From Planctomycetales bacterium (GTDB lineage: Bacteria; Planctomycetota; Planctomycetia; Pirellulales; Thermoguttaceae), in contig SKOZ01000050.1 of NCBI GenBank assembly GCA_007119795.1, positions 1 to 20,095 on the forward strand: 20,095 nucleotides of DNA, in the 5' to 3' direction. Positions 1-8,062 of the stretch are shown piece after piece. The position numbers and the translations under genes are program-made. Position 1 is the first letter of the stretch; every line of letters begins with the position of its first letter. Below the pieces are notes generated by a model. The model searched no databases. It saw only the letters and a list, made by a program, of their open reading frames with translations, and had not been told where the DNA came from.

Positions 1-577
1 CGAAGGCGGCCTCGGCCTCGGCCATCGCCTGCTGGAGCGCCGATTTGAGGGCCAGATCGTTCAGCGCGACGCGCATGCCACGTCCCCCGCCCCCTGCGGA
101 GGCCTTGATGAGCACGGGGAAGCCGATCTTGTGGGCCACGGCGATGGCCTCGGCCTCGCTCTGTACCAGCCCCTCGCTCCCGGGAACCGTGGGCACGTCG
201 GCCTCGCGGGCCAGCCGCCGGGCGGTGTTCTTGTCGCCCAGCATGGCCATGGCTTCGTGCGAAGGGCCGATGAACTCGATGTTGCAGCTCCGGCAGACCT
301 CGGCGAAATGGGCATTCTCGGCGAGAAAACCGTAGCCGGGGTGGATGGCCTGCACGTTCCCTACCTCGGCGGCACTGATCACGCGGTCGATCTTCAGGTA
401 GCTGTCCGCCGCCTTTGCCGGCCCCACGCAGTATCGCTCATCGGCCAGGTCCAGGTAGGTCGCCCCACGGTCGGCCTCGCTGAAGATGCCCACCACCTCG
501 ATGCCCAACTCGCGGCAGGCGCGGAAGATGCGCAGGGCGATCTCGCCGCGGTTGGCTACCAGAATGCGTTTGAACAT
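1..577 (-). CDS. accC: Biotin carboxylase subunit of acetyl-CoA carboxylase (partial, C-terminus off the left edge)
   Basis: This subunit carboxylates biotin on the carrier protein AccB, using ATP and bicarbonate, in the first committed step of fatty-acid synthesis in the cytoplasm. About 192 N-terminal residues are visible of a family length near 450. The protein opens [17 protein letters not shown], the classic N-terminal nucleotide-fold signature. [11 protein letters not shown] follows at about residue 80, and the ATP-grasp glycine-rich loop [12 protein letters not shown] at about residues 160-171. The start is the ATG at 575-577, which matches the usual family start exactly, although no strong Shine-Dalgarno precedes it. 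It lies 65 bp downstream of accB on the same strand, the usual accB-accC order. The catalytic and C-terminal domains lie outside the window. Confidence 0.97.
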   Translation of the reverse strand, partial: MFKRILVANRGEIALRIFRACRELGIEVVGIFSEADRGATYLDLADERYCVGPAKAADSYLKIDRVISAAEVGNVQAIHPGYGFLAENAHFAEVCRSCNIEFIGPSHEAMAMLGDKNTARRLAREADVPTVPGSEGLVQSEAEAIAVAHKIGFPVLIKASAGGGGRGMRVALNDLALKSALQQAMAEAEAAF

Positions 578-642
578 GGTTTGCCGCTACAAGAGATGGG
601 CGGCCGCGCCTCGAGCGGCTGCCTAGCCGAGTCCTGGAGCAT

Positions 643-1125
643 CTACTGGTCGGGGTCGACCTTGAACAGGGGCTGGCCGTATTCCACCGGCTCGCCGTTT
701 TCGACAAGCACCGCCGCCACCTTCCCGGAGACTTCGGCCGGTATCTCGTTGAAGACCTTCATCGCCTCCACAATGCACACCGTCGTCTCCGGTCCGACGT
801 GGTCGCCCACCTTCACGAAGGGGGGCGATTCCGGGTCCGAAGCGGTATAGAAGGTCCCCACGATGGGGCTGCGGATCAGCACGGCGCGGTCGGCCGCCTC
901 GGGAGCCGGGGTGACGACCGGTGGTTTCATGACCTCGGCCGCCGGGGCCGGAGGCGGTGCCGCTGCCGGCGGCACCGGCGCCGCCACCTCCCCGCCGCGC
1001 CGGAGCTGCACGCGCGTCTCACCCTGCTGCAGGTCGATCTGGCTGAGATCGAATTCCTTCATCAGCTCCACGAGGCGGCGGATCCGCCGTATGTCGAACA
1101 CGTCCTGGTTGGACGAAGCGCCCAT
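643..1125 (-). CDS. accB: Biotin carboxyl carrier protein of acetyl-CoA carboxylase
   Basis: AccB carries biotin between the carboxylase and the carboxyltransferase of acetyl-CoA carboxylase. The 160-residue protein has an N-terminal helical segment, an Ala/Pro-rich flexible linker at about residues 46-78, and a C-terminal biotinyl domain at about 82-157. The biotinylation motif is E-A-M-K with the target Lys at residue 123, followed by [11 protein letters not shown]. The length and linker are typical of bacterial BCCP. The reading frame stays open upstream to 1215. The ATG at 1125 is preferred because a GGAG sits about 8 bases before it and [22 protein letters not shown] resembles the conserved family start. 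It lies between the peptidase gene and accC and is probably co-transcribed with both. Confidence 0.96.
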   Translation of the reverse strand: MGASSNQDVFDIRRIRRLVELMKEFDLSQIDLQQGETRVQLRRGGEVAAPVPPAAAPPPAPAAEVMKPPVVTPAPEAADRAVLIRSPIVGTFYTASDPESPPFVKVGDHVGPETTVCIVEAMKVFNEIPAEVSGKVAAVLVENGEPVEYGQPLFKVDPDQ

Positions 1126-1239
1126 GCCGTAATCTCCAAGTCGCCTCGCGATCGAACTAGGATGGGACCCCACGCACCATAGGGCGGGGTGCGCCGTCAC
1201 CTCTCGTGCCGACACCGGGTTCCCGCAGACGCCGCCGCG

Positions 1240-2331
1240 CTATCGCACCAGGGCGTCGTCCAACTCTTTGGGGACCGACGTGAGGACTTCGCACCCCTCA
1301 CGGGTCACCAGCACGTCGTCTTCAATGCGGACCCCGCCCCACCCCGGAAGGTAGATGCCCGGTTCGACGGTCATCACCATCCCCGCTTTGAGCACCGTCG
1401 GCGAATCGGCCGACAGCCGCGGAGCCTCATGGACCATCAGGCCCAGACCGTGACCCAGACCGTGCCCGAAGCTCCGCCCGTACCCCGCCTCGGCAATGAC
1501 CTGCCGCGCCGCCCGGTCGACCTCGCTCGCCGCAACGCCCGGCCGGATCGCGGCAATCGCCGCCTTCTGTGCCTTGAGCACAACTCTATACACCCGCTCG
1601 AGTTTGGGCGAGATTCTAGCCGTCACCAGAACACGCGTCAAGTCGCTCTTGTAGAGTCCCCCGTTGGCCCCCCAGTCGATGAGCACGAAATCCGCGGCTC
1701 CGATCGGCTGATCCGTGGCCTTCGCGTGGGGCAGTGCTGCGCGGGCACCGACGCCCACGATCGCGGGAAAACTGCACCCCACGGCCCCGAAAGACCTGAT
1801 CTGCATCTCCAGCTCATCGGCCACGGCCTTCTCCGTCTTCTCCGGCCGAAGCAGGGCCCGTACCACGGCGAAGGCCTTTTCCGCGTACCAGACCGCTTGG
1901 CGGATGGCCGCCACTTCTTCGCGGTCCTTGACCTGCCGCAGGCGCTCCACCAGCCCACTGGTGGTCTCCAGCGTCACGCGGGGGAGTTCGGCGGCGATGC
2001 GGTCGCGCAGCGCCACGGTCATCGAGTCCCCCTCGATACCCAGCCGCTGCCTCCGGGAGGCCCCCACCGTTTTCACGATCGTCTTGAGCATCGACTGGCC
2101 CGGCGGGCGGACGTGCGCCTCGAGACCGGGACATTCCTCGGCGATTTGCGTGGCGTAGCGCGGGTCGCTGAGGATCACTTCACCATCCTGGCGCACGAGC
2201 AGATAGCTGTCGTCGCCGCTGAAGCCCGTCAGGTACGTGACGTTGGTGAAGTCCGTCACCAGAAGCGCCTCCGCCCCCGCCCGCCGCATGCCGCGGCGGA
2301 GACGGTCGCGCCGACCAAGGTAGCGGTCCAT
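1240..2331 (-). CDS. M24 family Xaa-Pro peptidase (aminopeptidase P / prolidase type)
   Basis: This is a metallopeptidase expected to cleave X-Pro bonds in cytoplasmic peptides. The 363-residue protein has a creatinase-like N-terminal domain (about 5-130) and a pita-bread catalytic domain (about 140-355). All five dinuclear metal ligands of family M24B can be placed: Asp219 (in LIDWGA), Asp230 (in KSDLTR), His294 (in GHGLGHGLG), Glu323 (in TVEPGIY) and Glu337 (in GVRIEDD). The start is well supported, since a full AGGAGG lies five bases upstream of the ATG. The next gene, accB, begins 114 bp downstream on the same strand. A proline peptidase beside accB-accC is a common arrangement in bacteria. 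The sequence alone does not separate PepP from PepQ, so no symbol is given. Confidence 0.93.
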   Translation of the reverse strand: MDRYLGRRDRLRRGMRRAGAEALLVTDFTNVTYLTGFSGDDSYLLVRQDGEVILSDPRYATQIAEECPGLEAHVRPPGQSMLKTIVKTVGASRRQRLGIEGDSMTVALRDRIAAELPRVTLETTSGLVERLRQVKDREEVAAIRQAVWYAEKAFAVVRALLRPEKTEKAVADELEMQIRSFGAVGCSFPAIVGVGARAALPHAKATDQPIGAADFVLIDWGANGGLYKSDLTRVLVTARISPKLERVYRVVLKAQKAAIAAIRPGVAASEVDRAARQVIAEAGYGRSFGHGLGHGLGLMVHEAPRLSADSPTVLKAGMVMTVEPGIYLPGWGGVRIEDDVLVTREGCEVLTSVPKELDDALVR

Positions 2332-2336
2332 GATCG

Positions 2337-2342
2337 CCTCCT
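2337..2342 (-). promoter_or_regulatory. Strong Shine-Dalgarno of the peptidase gene
   Basis: On the minus strand this reads AGGAGG, five bases before the ATG at 2331. It fixes the start of the Xaa-Pro peptidase and is the strongest ribosome-binding site on the left side of the window. Confidence 0.75.
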
Positions 2343-2589
2343 GCCAAGGGAAAAACCGCTATTGGAACGCCATGGCGGTCTACTGGCAAGGCAGGGCCCT
2401 AGCCGCGGCTCGTAGGGGCGATCGCCGAAGCGGCGACACATACTCCCCCGGCTCCCTGGGGAGATGCCACGGCTGCGGGGGCGTATTGTGCTTGCAGAGA
2501 CCGTGCTGGCAGGTCTAGAATGGTCGGCGAAGCGGGAAGGCCCCGGGTCCACGCGGGCCGGCCCTTCCCGGGCAAGCCGCACACCGAAT

Positions 2590-2594
2590 GGAGG
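2590..2594 (+). promoter_or_regulatory. Shine-Dalgarno deciding a GTG start
   Basis: GGAGG lies eight bases before the GTG at 2603. It supports that codon over the in-frame ATG at 2588, which overlaps the site itself. Confidence 0.6.
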
Positions 2595-2602
2595 ATGACG
2601 CC

Positions 2603-3550
2603 GTGTCCCTAACCCAATCGGGCGATCATGCGAGGGGACGAAGGGAATTCCTCGCCATGCTCTCGGCGGCGGCAACCGCCGGCCTAGTGGGCGGGGGTGT
2701 CTCGGGCGCCGCCGCGACCGGTGAGGAAGGGGGCGGCCCACTGCCGACGATCGCCCTGGGCCCCCACCGCGTCAGCCGGCTGATCGCCGGCTCGAATACC
2801 ATCTTGGGCTACTCCTACATGGGGCCGCACACGGACCGGCACATGCGGGAGTACTTCACCACGGAGCGAGCCGTCGGCTTCCTCGAAGACTGCGCCGCGG
2901 CGGGAATCACGGCCCACCAGTTCGGCTACTCGGATCAGTCGGTGGAATACCTGCGACGGCTCGAGGAGCGGGAATCGCCCCTGCGACTGATCGCCCTGCA
3001 CTCCCAGCGTGACGGGCTCGACGAAGCGATCGAGGCAACGCGGCCCATCGCCGTCGCCCACCATGGCGGCGTCACCGACCGGTTGTTCGCCGAGGGCCAT
3101 TCCCAGAGCGTACACGATTACGTCAAGGCGGTTCGAGACCGCGGCCTGTTGGCCGGCGTCTCCGCGCACAACCCAGACTGCATCCGCCGGATCGCCGACG
3201 AGGGTTGGGACGTTGATTTCTTCATGGCGAGCTTCTATTTCCTCACGCGCCGAGTGGCCAACCGGCAGACGACCCTCCCCACGCTGGAGATCGATTACCC
3301 GTTTTTCCGCGACGACCCCCAGGTCATGGCAGCAGTCCTCCGGGAGGTGGAGCAGCCCTGCCTGGCCTTCAAGATCCTTGCCGGCGGACGGCTCTGCTCG
3401 AACCAGGAGAAGGTCCGCACGGCCTTCCGATTCGCTTTCGAGAACATCAAACCGAGCGACGGCGTGATCGTGGGGATGTTCCCCTGGTATTTCGACGAGG
3501 TGGGCGCCAACGCGCAGTACACCCGCGAGCTGGGCGCGCCGGCGGCCTGA
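2603..3550 (+). CDS. Tat-exported aldo/keto reductase-like TIM-barrel protein
   Basis: The 315-residue product has a twin-arginine signal (GRREFLAML at residues 12-20, then a hydrophobic Ala/Gly stretch to about residue 38), so export as a folded protein is predicted. The mature part looks like the aldo/keto reductase fold: ALGPHRVSRLIAGSN at 51-65 corresponds to the first strand, GVSAHNPDCIRRIADEG at 185-201 to the GVSNF segment, and FKILAGGRL follows at 256-264. The usual catalytic Asp-Thr...Tyr pattern is not clear; that position reads ITAHQFGYSD (102-111), so reductase activity is uncertain. The GTG at 2603 is preferred because GGAGG (2590-2594) lies eight bases upstream. An in-frame ATG at 2588 would put that site inside the gene. 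The DegT gene follows after 96 bp. Confidence 0.75.
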   Translation: MSLTQSGDHARGRREFLAMLSAAATAGLVGGGVSGAAATGEEGGGPLPTIALGPHRVSRLIAGSNTILGYSYMGPHTDRHMREYFTTERAVGFLEDCAAAGITAHQFGYSDQSVEYLRRLEERESPLRLIALHSQRDGLDEAIEATRPIAVAHHGGVTDRLFAEGHSQSVHDYVKAVRDRGLLAGVSAHNPDCIRRIADEGWDVDFFMASFYFLTRRVANRQTTLPTLEIDYPFFRDDPQVMAAVLREVEQPCLAFKILAGGRLCSNQEKVRTAFRFAFENIKPSDGVIVGMFPWYFDEVGANAQYTRELGAPAA

Positions 3551-3646
3551 GTTCCGGCGATCCCGCAACCGGTCCCACCTTCGGGGTGCGCCGCGCGAGA
3601 ACCGCGGACACCGCCCCCTCCCCAATCATTCAGGAAAGGGCCCGAG

Positions 3647-4993
3647 ATGAAACCCTCCCGTTTGACTCGGCGGCAATTCGTAGCGGCAACGTCGGTCGGC
3701 ACGGTGGCCACGGTCGCCGGGGCGACCGCGGCGAAGGCGAGCGTCCGCCGCTCCCCGAGCCCCCTGGCGGTCCATGGCGGCAAGCCGGTGCGAAGTGCGG
3801 GCTTTTCCCGTTGGCCCCTCTGGGATCGCCAGCACGACGAGGCGCAGGTCCTCGAGGTGCTCCGCAGCGGCGTCTGGTCGCGGTCCCACGTGGTCGCGGA
3901 GTTCGAGAAAAGATATGCGGAGCTGATCGGCACGAAGCGCTGCCTGGCCACCACCAACGGCACCATGGCGCTCGTTACGGCGCTCAACGCCCTCGAGATC
4001 GGCGTGGGCGACGAGGTCCTCGTGGGCCCCTACACGTTCGTCGCCACCCTCGACGCCATCTTCCTTGCCGGCGCCTTGCCCATCATGGTCGATACCGATC
4101 CGGAGACCTTCCAGGTCAATCCGGACCGCATGGAGGCCAAGATCACCCCCCGTACCCGCGCCATCCTGCCCGTGCACATCTACGGGCTGCCGGCCGACAT
4201 GGACCGGATCAACGCCCTGGCCCGGAAGCACGATCTCCTCGTTGTGGAAGACGCCTGCCAGGCGTGGCTGGCGGAGTGGAAGGGGAAGAAGTGCGGCGCA
4301 CTGGGCGATCTGGGCTGTTTCAGCTTCCAGAACTCCAAGCACCTCACCTGCGGCGAAGGGGGCGCCTTGCTGGGCGACGACGACAGGGTGATGAACCGCG
4401 CCTTCTCATACCACGACTTCGGCCGCCCCTACCAGGAAACCGAGCGATGGCCGTCGGGGAACGTCCGCCTGGGGACCAAGTGCCGCATGGCGGAGTTCCA
4501 GGCGGCCATCCTCCTGGCCCAGATGACGCGTCTCGAGGAGCAGACCCGGCGCCGCTGGGAAAATGCCAATTACCTGACCTCGAAACTCCAGGGGATCCCC
4601 GGAATCACGCCCCACAAGCTGTACGACGGCGTCACCCGCGCCGCCTACCACATCTACCCGCTGCGTTATCATGAGGACGAGTTCGGCGGGGTGTCGCGGG
4701 CCAGATTCCTGGCAGCGCTGCGGGCCGAGGGCATCCCCTGCTCCGGAGGCTACGGCCGCCTGAACCGGGAACCCTTCTTCGAGAACACGCTGAACTCGCG
4801 CAACTTCCAGCGGATGTATTCGCGCGCGCAGCTCGATCACTGCCGGGAAATGAACGAGTGCCCCGATAACGACGCGCTCTGCGAACAGGCCGTCTGTCTC
4901 TTCCAGAATCTGCTCCTGGGCACCCGGGAGGACATGGACGACATCGCCGACGCCGTGGTCAAGGTCTACGAGCATCGGGAACAGTTAGCCTGA
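3647..4993 (+). CDS. DegT/DnrJ/EryC1/StrS family PLP aminotransferase with Tat signal
   Basis: This is a fold-type I pyridoxal-phosphate enzyme of the sugar aminotransferase family, 448 residues long. The first 32 residues form a twin-arginine signal (TRRQF at 7-11, then VAATSVGTVATVAGATAAKA), so export as a folded holoenzyme is predicted. The catalytic domain starts near residue 40 with LAVHGGKPVRS. Family hallmarks are TTNGTMAL at 102-109, the PLP-ring Asp202 in VVEDACQA, and the Schiff-base Lys231 in FSFQNSKHLTCGEGG. AGGAAAGG (3632-3639) precedes the ATG at 3647. Family members often aminate nucleotide-linked keto-sugars in the cytoplasm; related proteins act as dehydratases or regulators. 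The substrate here is unknown. It probably forms a transcription unit with the upstream AKR-like gene, since both carry Tat signals and lie 96 bp apart. Confidence 0.9.
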   Translation: MKPSRLTRRQFVAATSVGTVATVAGATAAKASVRRSPSPLAVHGGKPVRSAGFSRWPLWDRQHDEAQVLEVLRSGVWSRSHVVAEFEKRYAELIGTKRCLATTNGTMALVTALNALEIGVGDEVLVGPYTFVATLDAIFLAGALPIMVDTDPETFQVNPDRMEAKITPRTRAILPVHIYGLPADMDRINALARKHDLLVVEDACQAWLAEWKGKKCGALGDLGCFSFQNSKHLTCGEGGALLGDDDRVMNRAFSYHDFGRPYQETERWPSGNVRLGTKCRMAEFQAAILLAQMTRLEEQTRRRWENANYLTSKLQGIPGITPHKLYDGVTRAAYHIYPLRYHEDEFGGVSRARFLAALRAEGIPCSGGYGRLNREPFFENTLNSRNFQRMYSRAQLDHCREMNECPDNDALCEQAVCLFQNLLLGTREDMDDIADAVVKVYEHREQLA

Positions 4994-5104
4994 CGCCGGG
5001 TCGGCTCCGGCCACCTGATGCCTCGGCCCGGTTCGCGGGCAAGTCGCGTGCGGCCGCGTCCGGGGGAGCGGCAGGGTCCCTCGTCCGGGAAATCCTCGCG
5101 GCCG

Positions 5105-6736
5105 TTACGGATTCGGCGCCTCGGCCTCCGCACTTTGCTTGGCGGCGTCCTCACTCGTCTTGGCGGCAGCGTCACCCCCGGACTTGAGATTGAAGTCCAC
5201 CAGCGTTTCGGGGATATCGACTCCGCCAACGTCCTTGAGGACCTGCATCATCGGCGGCAGCGTGCGGGCCATGTTGTGGAGGAAGCTCGCCGTGCTGCTG
5301 TTGCCGTTGGTCCCGGCGGCGTCCCAGACGACGACCTTATCGAAGCGGATGTTCGAAATCGCCTTGGCCGAGGCGTCGACCAGGTGATCGAAGTGTTCCA
5401 GCAGCAGCATCTTGAAGGCCGGTTCGGCGCCCCCGCAGGCATCGATGATCCGCTGCAGGCCGTCGCCCTTCTTGGCGAGAACCTCGTACTGGCCGCGGGC
5501 CTCGGCATCGAGACGGGCGAAGATGGCCTGGGCCTCGCCCTCGGCCTCGATGCGGCGTTTGGCGGCCTCCGCCTCGGCCTCGACCTCGATCTTGGCCCGT
5601 TCGGCCTTGGCGGGGGCTTCCAGCTCGGCGCGGCGTTCGGCCTCGATCCGTTGGGCCTCGGCCACGGCGGCCCGCGTCTGGGCCAGGTGCCCCGCCTCGA
5701 GCACGGAGGCCTCGGCCTGGGCCTTGCGCGTCTCGCCCACCTCGAAGGCCTCGGCGCGCTTCACCTGAAGCGTAGCCTGCGAAGCGGCGATGTCGCCCTG
5801 GGCGGTGTTTTCCCCCTCGATGGCCCGAGCTTCGGCATCGGCCATCTGCACGCGGGTATCGCGCTCGGACTCCTTCACCTGGGCGTCGCGGACCAGGGCG
5901 GCGCGCTCCTCGGCCACTTTCTGATCGCGGTCCATCTCTGCCACCCGGATCGCCTGGTCGCGCTGCGCCTCGCGGGTGCCGATCTCGCGGACCTTGTTGG
6001 CATTGGCCACGCTGACGTACTTCTCGCGCTCCGCCTCGGCGACGGCGATCTCGCCCATCTTCTCGTTCTCGGCCACGTCGCCGCGGGCCTTCTGGATGGC
6101 CTGCGAGGCCGCCTTCTGCCCGATGGCCTCGATGTAGCCCGACTCGTCGGTGATGTCCGTGATGTTCACGTTGATCAGCACCAGGCCGATCTTCCGCAGC
6201 TCCGGCTCCAGCGAGGACTGGATGTTGGAGAGGAAGAGGTCGCGGTCGCGGTTGATATCCTCGATGTTCATCGAAGCGATCACCTGGCGGAGCTGGCCGA
6301 AGATGATGTCCTCGGCCTGCTTGCGGATCTCCGCTCCGGACAGCCCCAATAGGCGAATAGCCCCATTCTGCATCAGCTCCGTGGTGGTCCCCACCGCCAC
6401 CGTAAAGACACTGGGGACGTTGACGCGGATATTCTCCATCGAGAGCGCCCCGCGCAGGGGAATCTCGATCTGCATCGGCTCCAGGCTCAGCCAGGAGTAG
6501 TCCTGGATCAACGGCCAAACGAACCGGGCCCCCCCGTGGACGCACTCGGCCGCGTCGGACTTCCGCGTCTTCCCGAAGACGACGAGCACCCGGTTGCTCG
6601 GACAGCGCTTGTACTGCTGGGCAACGAACAGCACGGTCCCCAGGACCACGATCACCACCAGCACGAGCCCCACGGCCATCCAGAACTGGAACGCCGAGAG
6701 GCCCGGCACCAGAGCAAGATTTGCAACGACACTCAT
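5105..6736 (-). CDS. Flotillin-family SPFH/band 7 membrane scaffold protein
   Basis: Flotillins are membrane-anchored scaffolds that assemble on the cytoplasmic face of bacterial membranes and organise microdomains. The 543-residue protein has one N-terminal hydrophobic segment (about 19-40) and an SPFH domain (about 46-230, including RVLVVFGKTRKSD and the INVNITDITDESGYIEAIG end region). A long charged coiled coil rich in Ala, Glu and Arg runs over about 225-430, followed by a C-terminal tail rich in Ala, Asp and Glu. Its ATG overlaps the stop of the upstream NfeD-like gene (ATGA), implying translational coupling. The pair matches the yuaF-floT arrangement known in Bacillus. It converges with the DegT gene across a 111-bp gap with no strong terminator. 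Confidence in the family is high; any specific physiological role is inference. Confidence 0.92.
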   Translation of the reverse strand: MSVVANLALVPGLSAFQFWMAVGLVLVVIVVLGTVLFVAQQYKRCPSNRVLVVFGKTRKSDAAECVHGGARFVWPLIQDYSWLSLEPMQIEIPLRGALSMENIRVNVPSVFTVAVGTTTELMQNGAIRLLGLSGAEIRKQAEDIIFGQLRQVIASMNIEDINRDRDLFLSNIQSSLEPELRKIGLVLINVNITDITDESGYIEAIGQKAASQAIQKARGDVAENEKMGEIAVAEAEREKYVSVANANKVREIGTREAQRDQAIRVAEMDRDQKVAEERAALVRDAQVKESERDTRVQMADAEARAIEGENTAQGDIAASQATLQVKRAEAFEVGETRKAQAEASVLEAGHLAQTRAAVAEAQRIEAERRAELEAPAKAERAKIEVEAEAEAAKRRIEAEGEAQAIFARLDAEARGQYEVLAKKGDGLQRIIDACGGAEPAFKMLLLEHFDHLVDASAKAISNIRFDKVVVWDAAGTNGNSSTASFLHNMARTLPPMMQVLKDVGGVDIPETLVDFNLKSGGDAAAKTSEDAAKQSAEAEAPNP

Positions 6737-7344
6737 ACCTCGTTCCTTTCGCGCGCTTCGATCGGTTCCACGGCGACGGTGGAGGGGGTGACCACGTCGA
6801 CCACCATAACTTTAGCTCCCGGAACAAGCCGGGCGCCGTCCGTCACCGCATCGAACTCCATGGTCCGGTTCTGCAGGTTCATCTGGATCTTCCCGGAGCC
6901 GTCCCGTCTGGCGGGGATGCTCACGTAGACCGTACCGTGCCGCCCGACGGTCCGCTCGATCCGCGCCGTGCCGTCGGATTTCAACGAGCATACCCCTCGC
7001 ATGAGCCAGTAGACTGCCACAAGGGCCAGCGCCCCGCTGCCGGTGGCCACGAGGAGAGTCGCCGCCGGTGAGGCGCCGATCGAATCCGCGGCCAGCCCGC
7101 CGATGCCGAAGAAGGCCAGGGCGGCTACCACGGTTCGAAACGAGAGGATCCGGAAGATCGCCCCTGGATCCCCCTGGGCTCCCGCCAAGCCGTCTCCCGA
7201 AAAGACCGAGTCGGGCTCGCCGTCCAGATCGCCCGGCAAGTCGACCCCCAGGGCGTCGCCGCCGAGTCCGATGAGCGTCATCACGAACTGGGCGACCAGA
7301 ACGGTGCCCCCCACAACCGCGCAAATCAGGAATATGGTCGTCAT
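6733..7344 (-). CDS. NfeD/YuaF-like membrane protein, partner of the flotillin
   Basis: The 203-residue protein has hydrophobic segments near residues 3-25, 66-84 and 88-115. A soluble C-terminal domain (about 125-195) has the short-strand pattern of the NfeD OB-fold: GTARIERTVGRHGTVYVSIP, then GAKVMVVDVV. NfeD proteins are commonly encoded beside SPFH proteins and are thought to act with them at the membrane. The frame is open to 7380, but the ATG at 7344 is preferred because GGAAGGTG lies just upstream on the minus strand and the hydrophobic segment begins at once. It overlaps the flotillin start by four bases. A Gly/Asp-rich loop lies between the first and second hydrophobic segments. Topology is inferred from hydrophobicity alone. 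Confidence 0.82.
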   Translation of the reverse strand: MTTIFLICAVVGGTVLVAQFVMTLIGLGGDALGVDLPGDLDGEPDSVFSGDGLAGAQGDPGAIFRILSFRTVVAALAFFGIGGLAADSIGASPAATLLVATGSGALALVAVYWLMRGVCSLKSDGTARIERTVGRHGTVYVSIPARRDGSGKIQMNLQNRTMEFDAVTDGARLVPGAKVMVVDVVTPSTVAVEPIEARERNEV

Positions 7345-7571
7345 CGCTTCACCTTCCACGAAACCCCGCCGGCTCGGCACGCGCCGAACCGGGCGAAGCC
7401 CCCACTGCCAACGGGGATTGCGGTCTCGGGCCCCATATGCTCGTCCAAGGGAGGATTCGACACACCGCGATCAATCTTGCGCTCCAACGCCGCCGCAACT
7501 TCAACAGCCCGCCGGCTAAGGATCAACGCTGCCGAATCCCGCCCCCCAACGGAGCGACAACCATCTATCAT
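7341..7571 (-). CDS. Possible 76-aa small protein upstream of the NfeD-like gene (unrecognised)
   Basis: This open frame begins MIDGCRSVGG and ends SWKVKR. Its stop codon overlaps the ATG of the NfeD-like gene (ATGA at 7341-7344), and GGTGGAG lies about seven bases before its own ATG. Those two features suggest a translationally coupled leader gene. No domain, membrane segment or signal peptide is recognised, and codon use at the start is less GC-biased than in neighbouring genes. It may equally be a chance open frame in GC-rich DNA. Confidence 0.3.
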   Translation of the reverse strand: MIDGCRSVGGRDSAALILSRRAVEVAAALERKIDRGVSNPPLDEHMGPETAIPVGSGGFARFGACRAGGVSWKVKR

Positions 7572-7601
7572 GGGAAGTCTCCACCAATATGTCAAATCGA
7601 C

Positions 7602-7609
7602 CGGGCGGC
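7602..7609. repeat. Left copy of 8-bp direct repeat flanking the MITE-like element
   Basis: CGGGCGGC directly abuts the left inverted end and is repeated exactly at 7825-7832 against the right end. This is the layout expected of a target-site duplication. Confidence 0.65.
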
Positions 7610-7824
7610 GTAACCGTTCACGCGCCGGCCGGGGACTGGTCCATTTTTCGGCCAATAGACCCTGCCTTTAGCGACCGCCGACGCCCGAAAAATGGACCCG
7701 TCCCCCTACCGTGCCGCGGCGACCGGGCGAAGGGGACAGTCCCATTTTCGCGGCCGAATCGCGTTGTCCACGAGGAATACTCTCTAGGCCGCGAAAACCG
7801 GGACGGTCCCCCGTGAACGGTTAC
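7610..7824. mobile_element. MITE-like element with 13-bp inverted ends and two internal hairpins
   Basis: The left end GTAACCGTTCACG (7610-7622) is the exact reverse complement of the right end CGTGAACGGTTAC (7812-7824). Inside are two long imperfect hairpins. Arm 7631-7651 pairs with 7685-7705, with a core of GGTCCATTTTTCGG against its complement. Arm 7732-7755 pairs with 7787-7811, carrying GGGGACAGTCCC and TTTTCGCGGCC against near-complementary sequence. The element has no credible coding frame, so it would be non-autonomous. It resembles the GGGGAC...GTCCCC palindromic repeats scattered through some GC-rich bacterial genomes and mobilised by transposases in trans; that link is inference. 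A partial second copy lies at 18229-18360. Confidence 0.8.
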
Positions 7825-7832
7825 CGGGCGGC
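7825..7832. repeat. Right copy of 8-bp direct repeat flanking the MITE-like element
   Basis: CGGGCGGC directly follows the right inverted end and is identical to 7602-7609. The repeat is GC-rich, so chance cannot be excluded, but the exact abutment on both sides favours a target-site duplication. Confidence 0.65.
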
Positions 7833-8062
7833 TCGCTGCGTATCCGCGCATCGCTGGACCGCCAATCGTCTCTCAGGGCGGTCGACCAGCGGCTGGGCCA
7901 CGGCGCGGAAACGGCGGCGAACCGGAGAAGTCGGCCTCCGATGCCCGCCTCACCGGGCTCCCGTGGGCGCGGGAGGGGGGGATTGTTATCTTAAGAGGCG
8001 GTCGGGGCGGCAGGTGGCGGTTTCCCGATTCGGGGCGAAACTCAACGCAGGGAGAAGCGACG

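Larger units (their letters stand above)
7572..8062. other. Intergenic region carrying the MITE-like element; otherwise nothing recognised
   Basis: This region lies between the divergent NfeD/flotillin cluster and the isomerase gene. The MITE-like element with its flanking repeats takes up 7602-7832. The remaining stretch, 7833-8062, shows no recognisable gene or RNA and should hold the isomerase promoter, but no convincing -35/-10 pair was found. Confidence 0.5.

Noticed and set aside
1189..2415. A 408-codon plus-strand frame opposite the peptidase gene
   Set aside because: The minus strand carries a complete M24 peptidase with all metal ligands and a strong ribosome-binding site; the plus frame is a shadow rich in His, Arg and Pro.
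4994..5104. Bidirectional terminator between the convergent DegT and flotillin genes
   Set aside because: Only short GC stems of about five pairs without flanking T-runs are present, which is expected by chance at this GC content.
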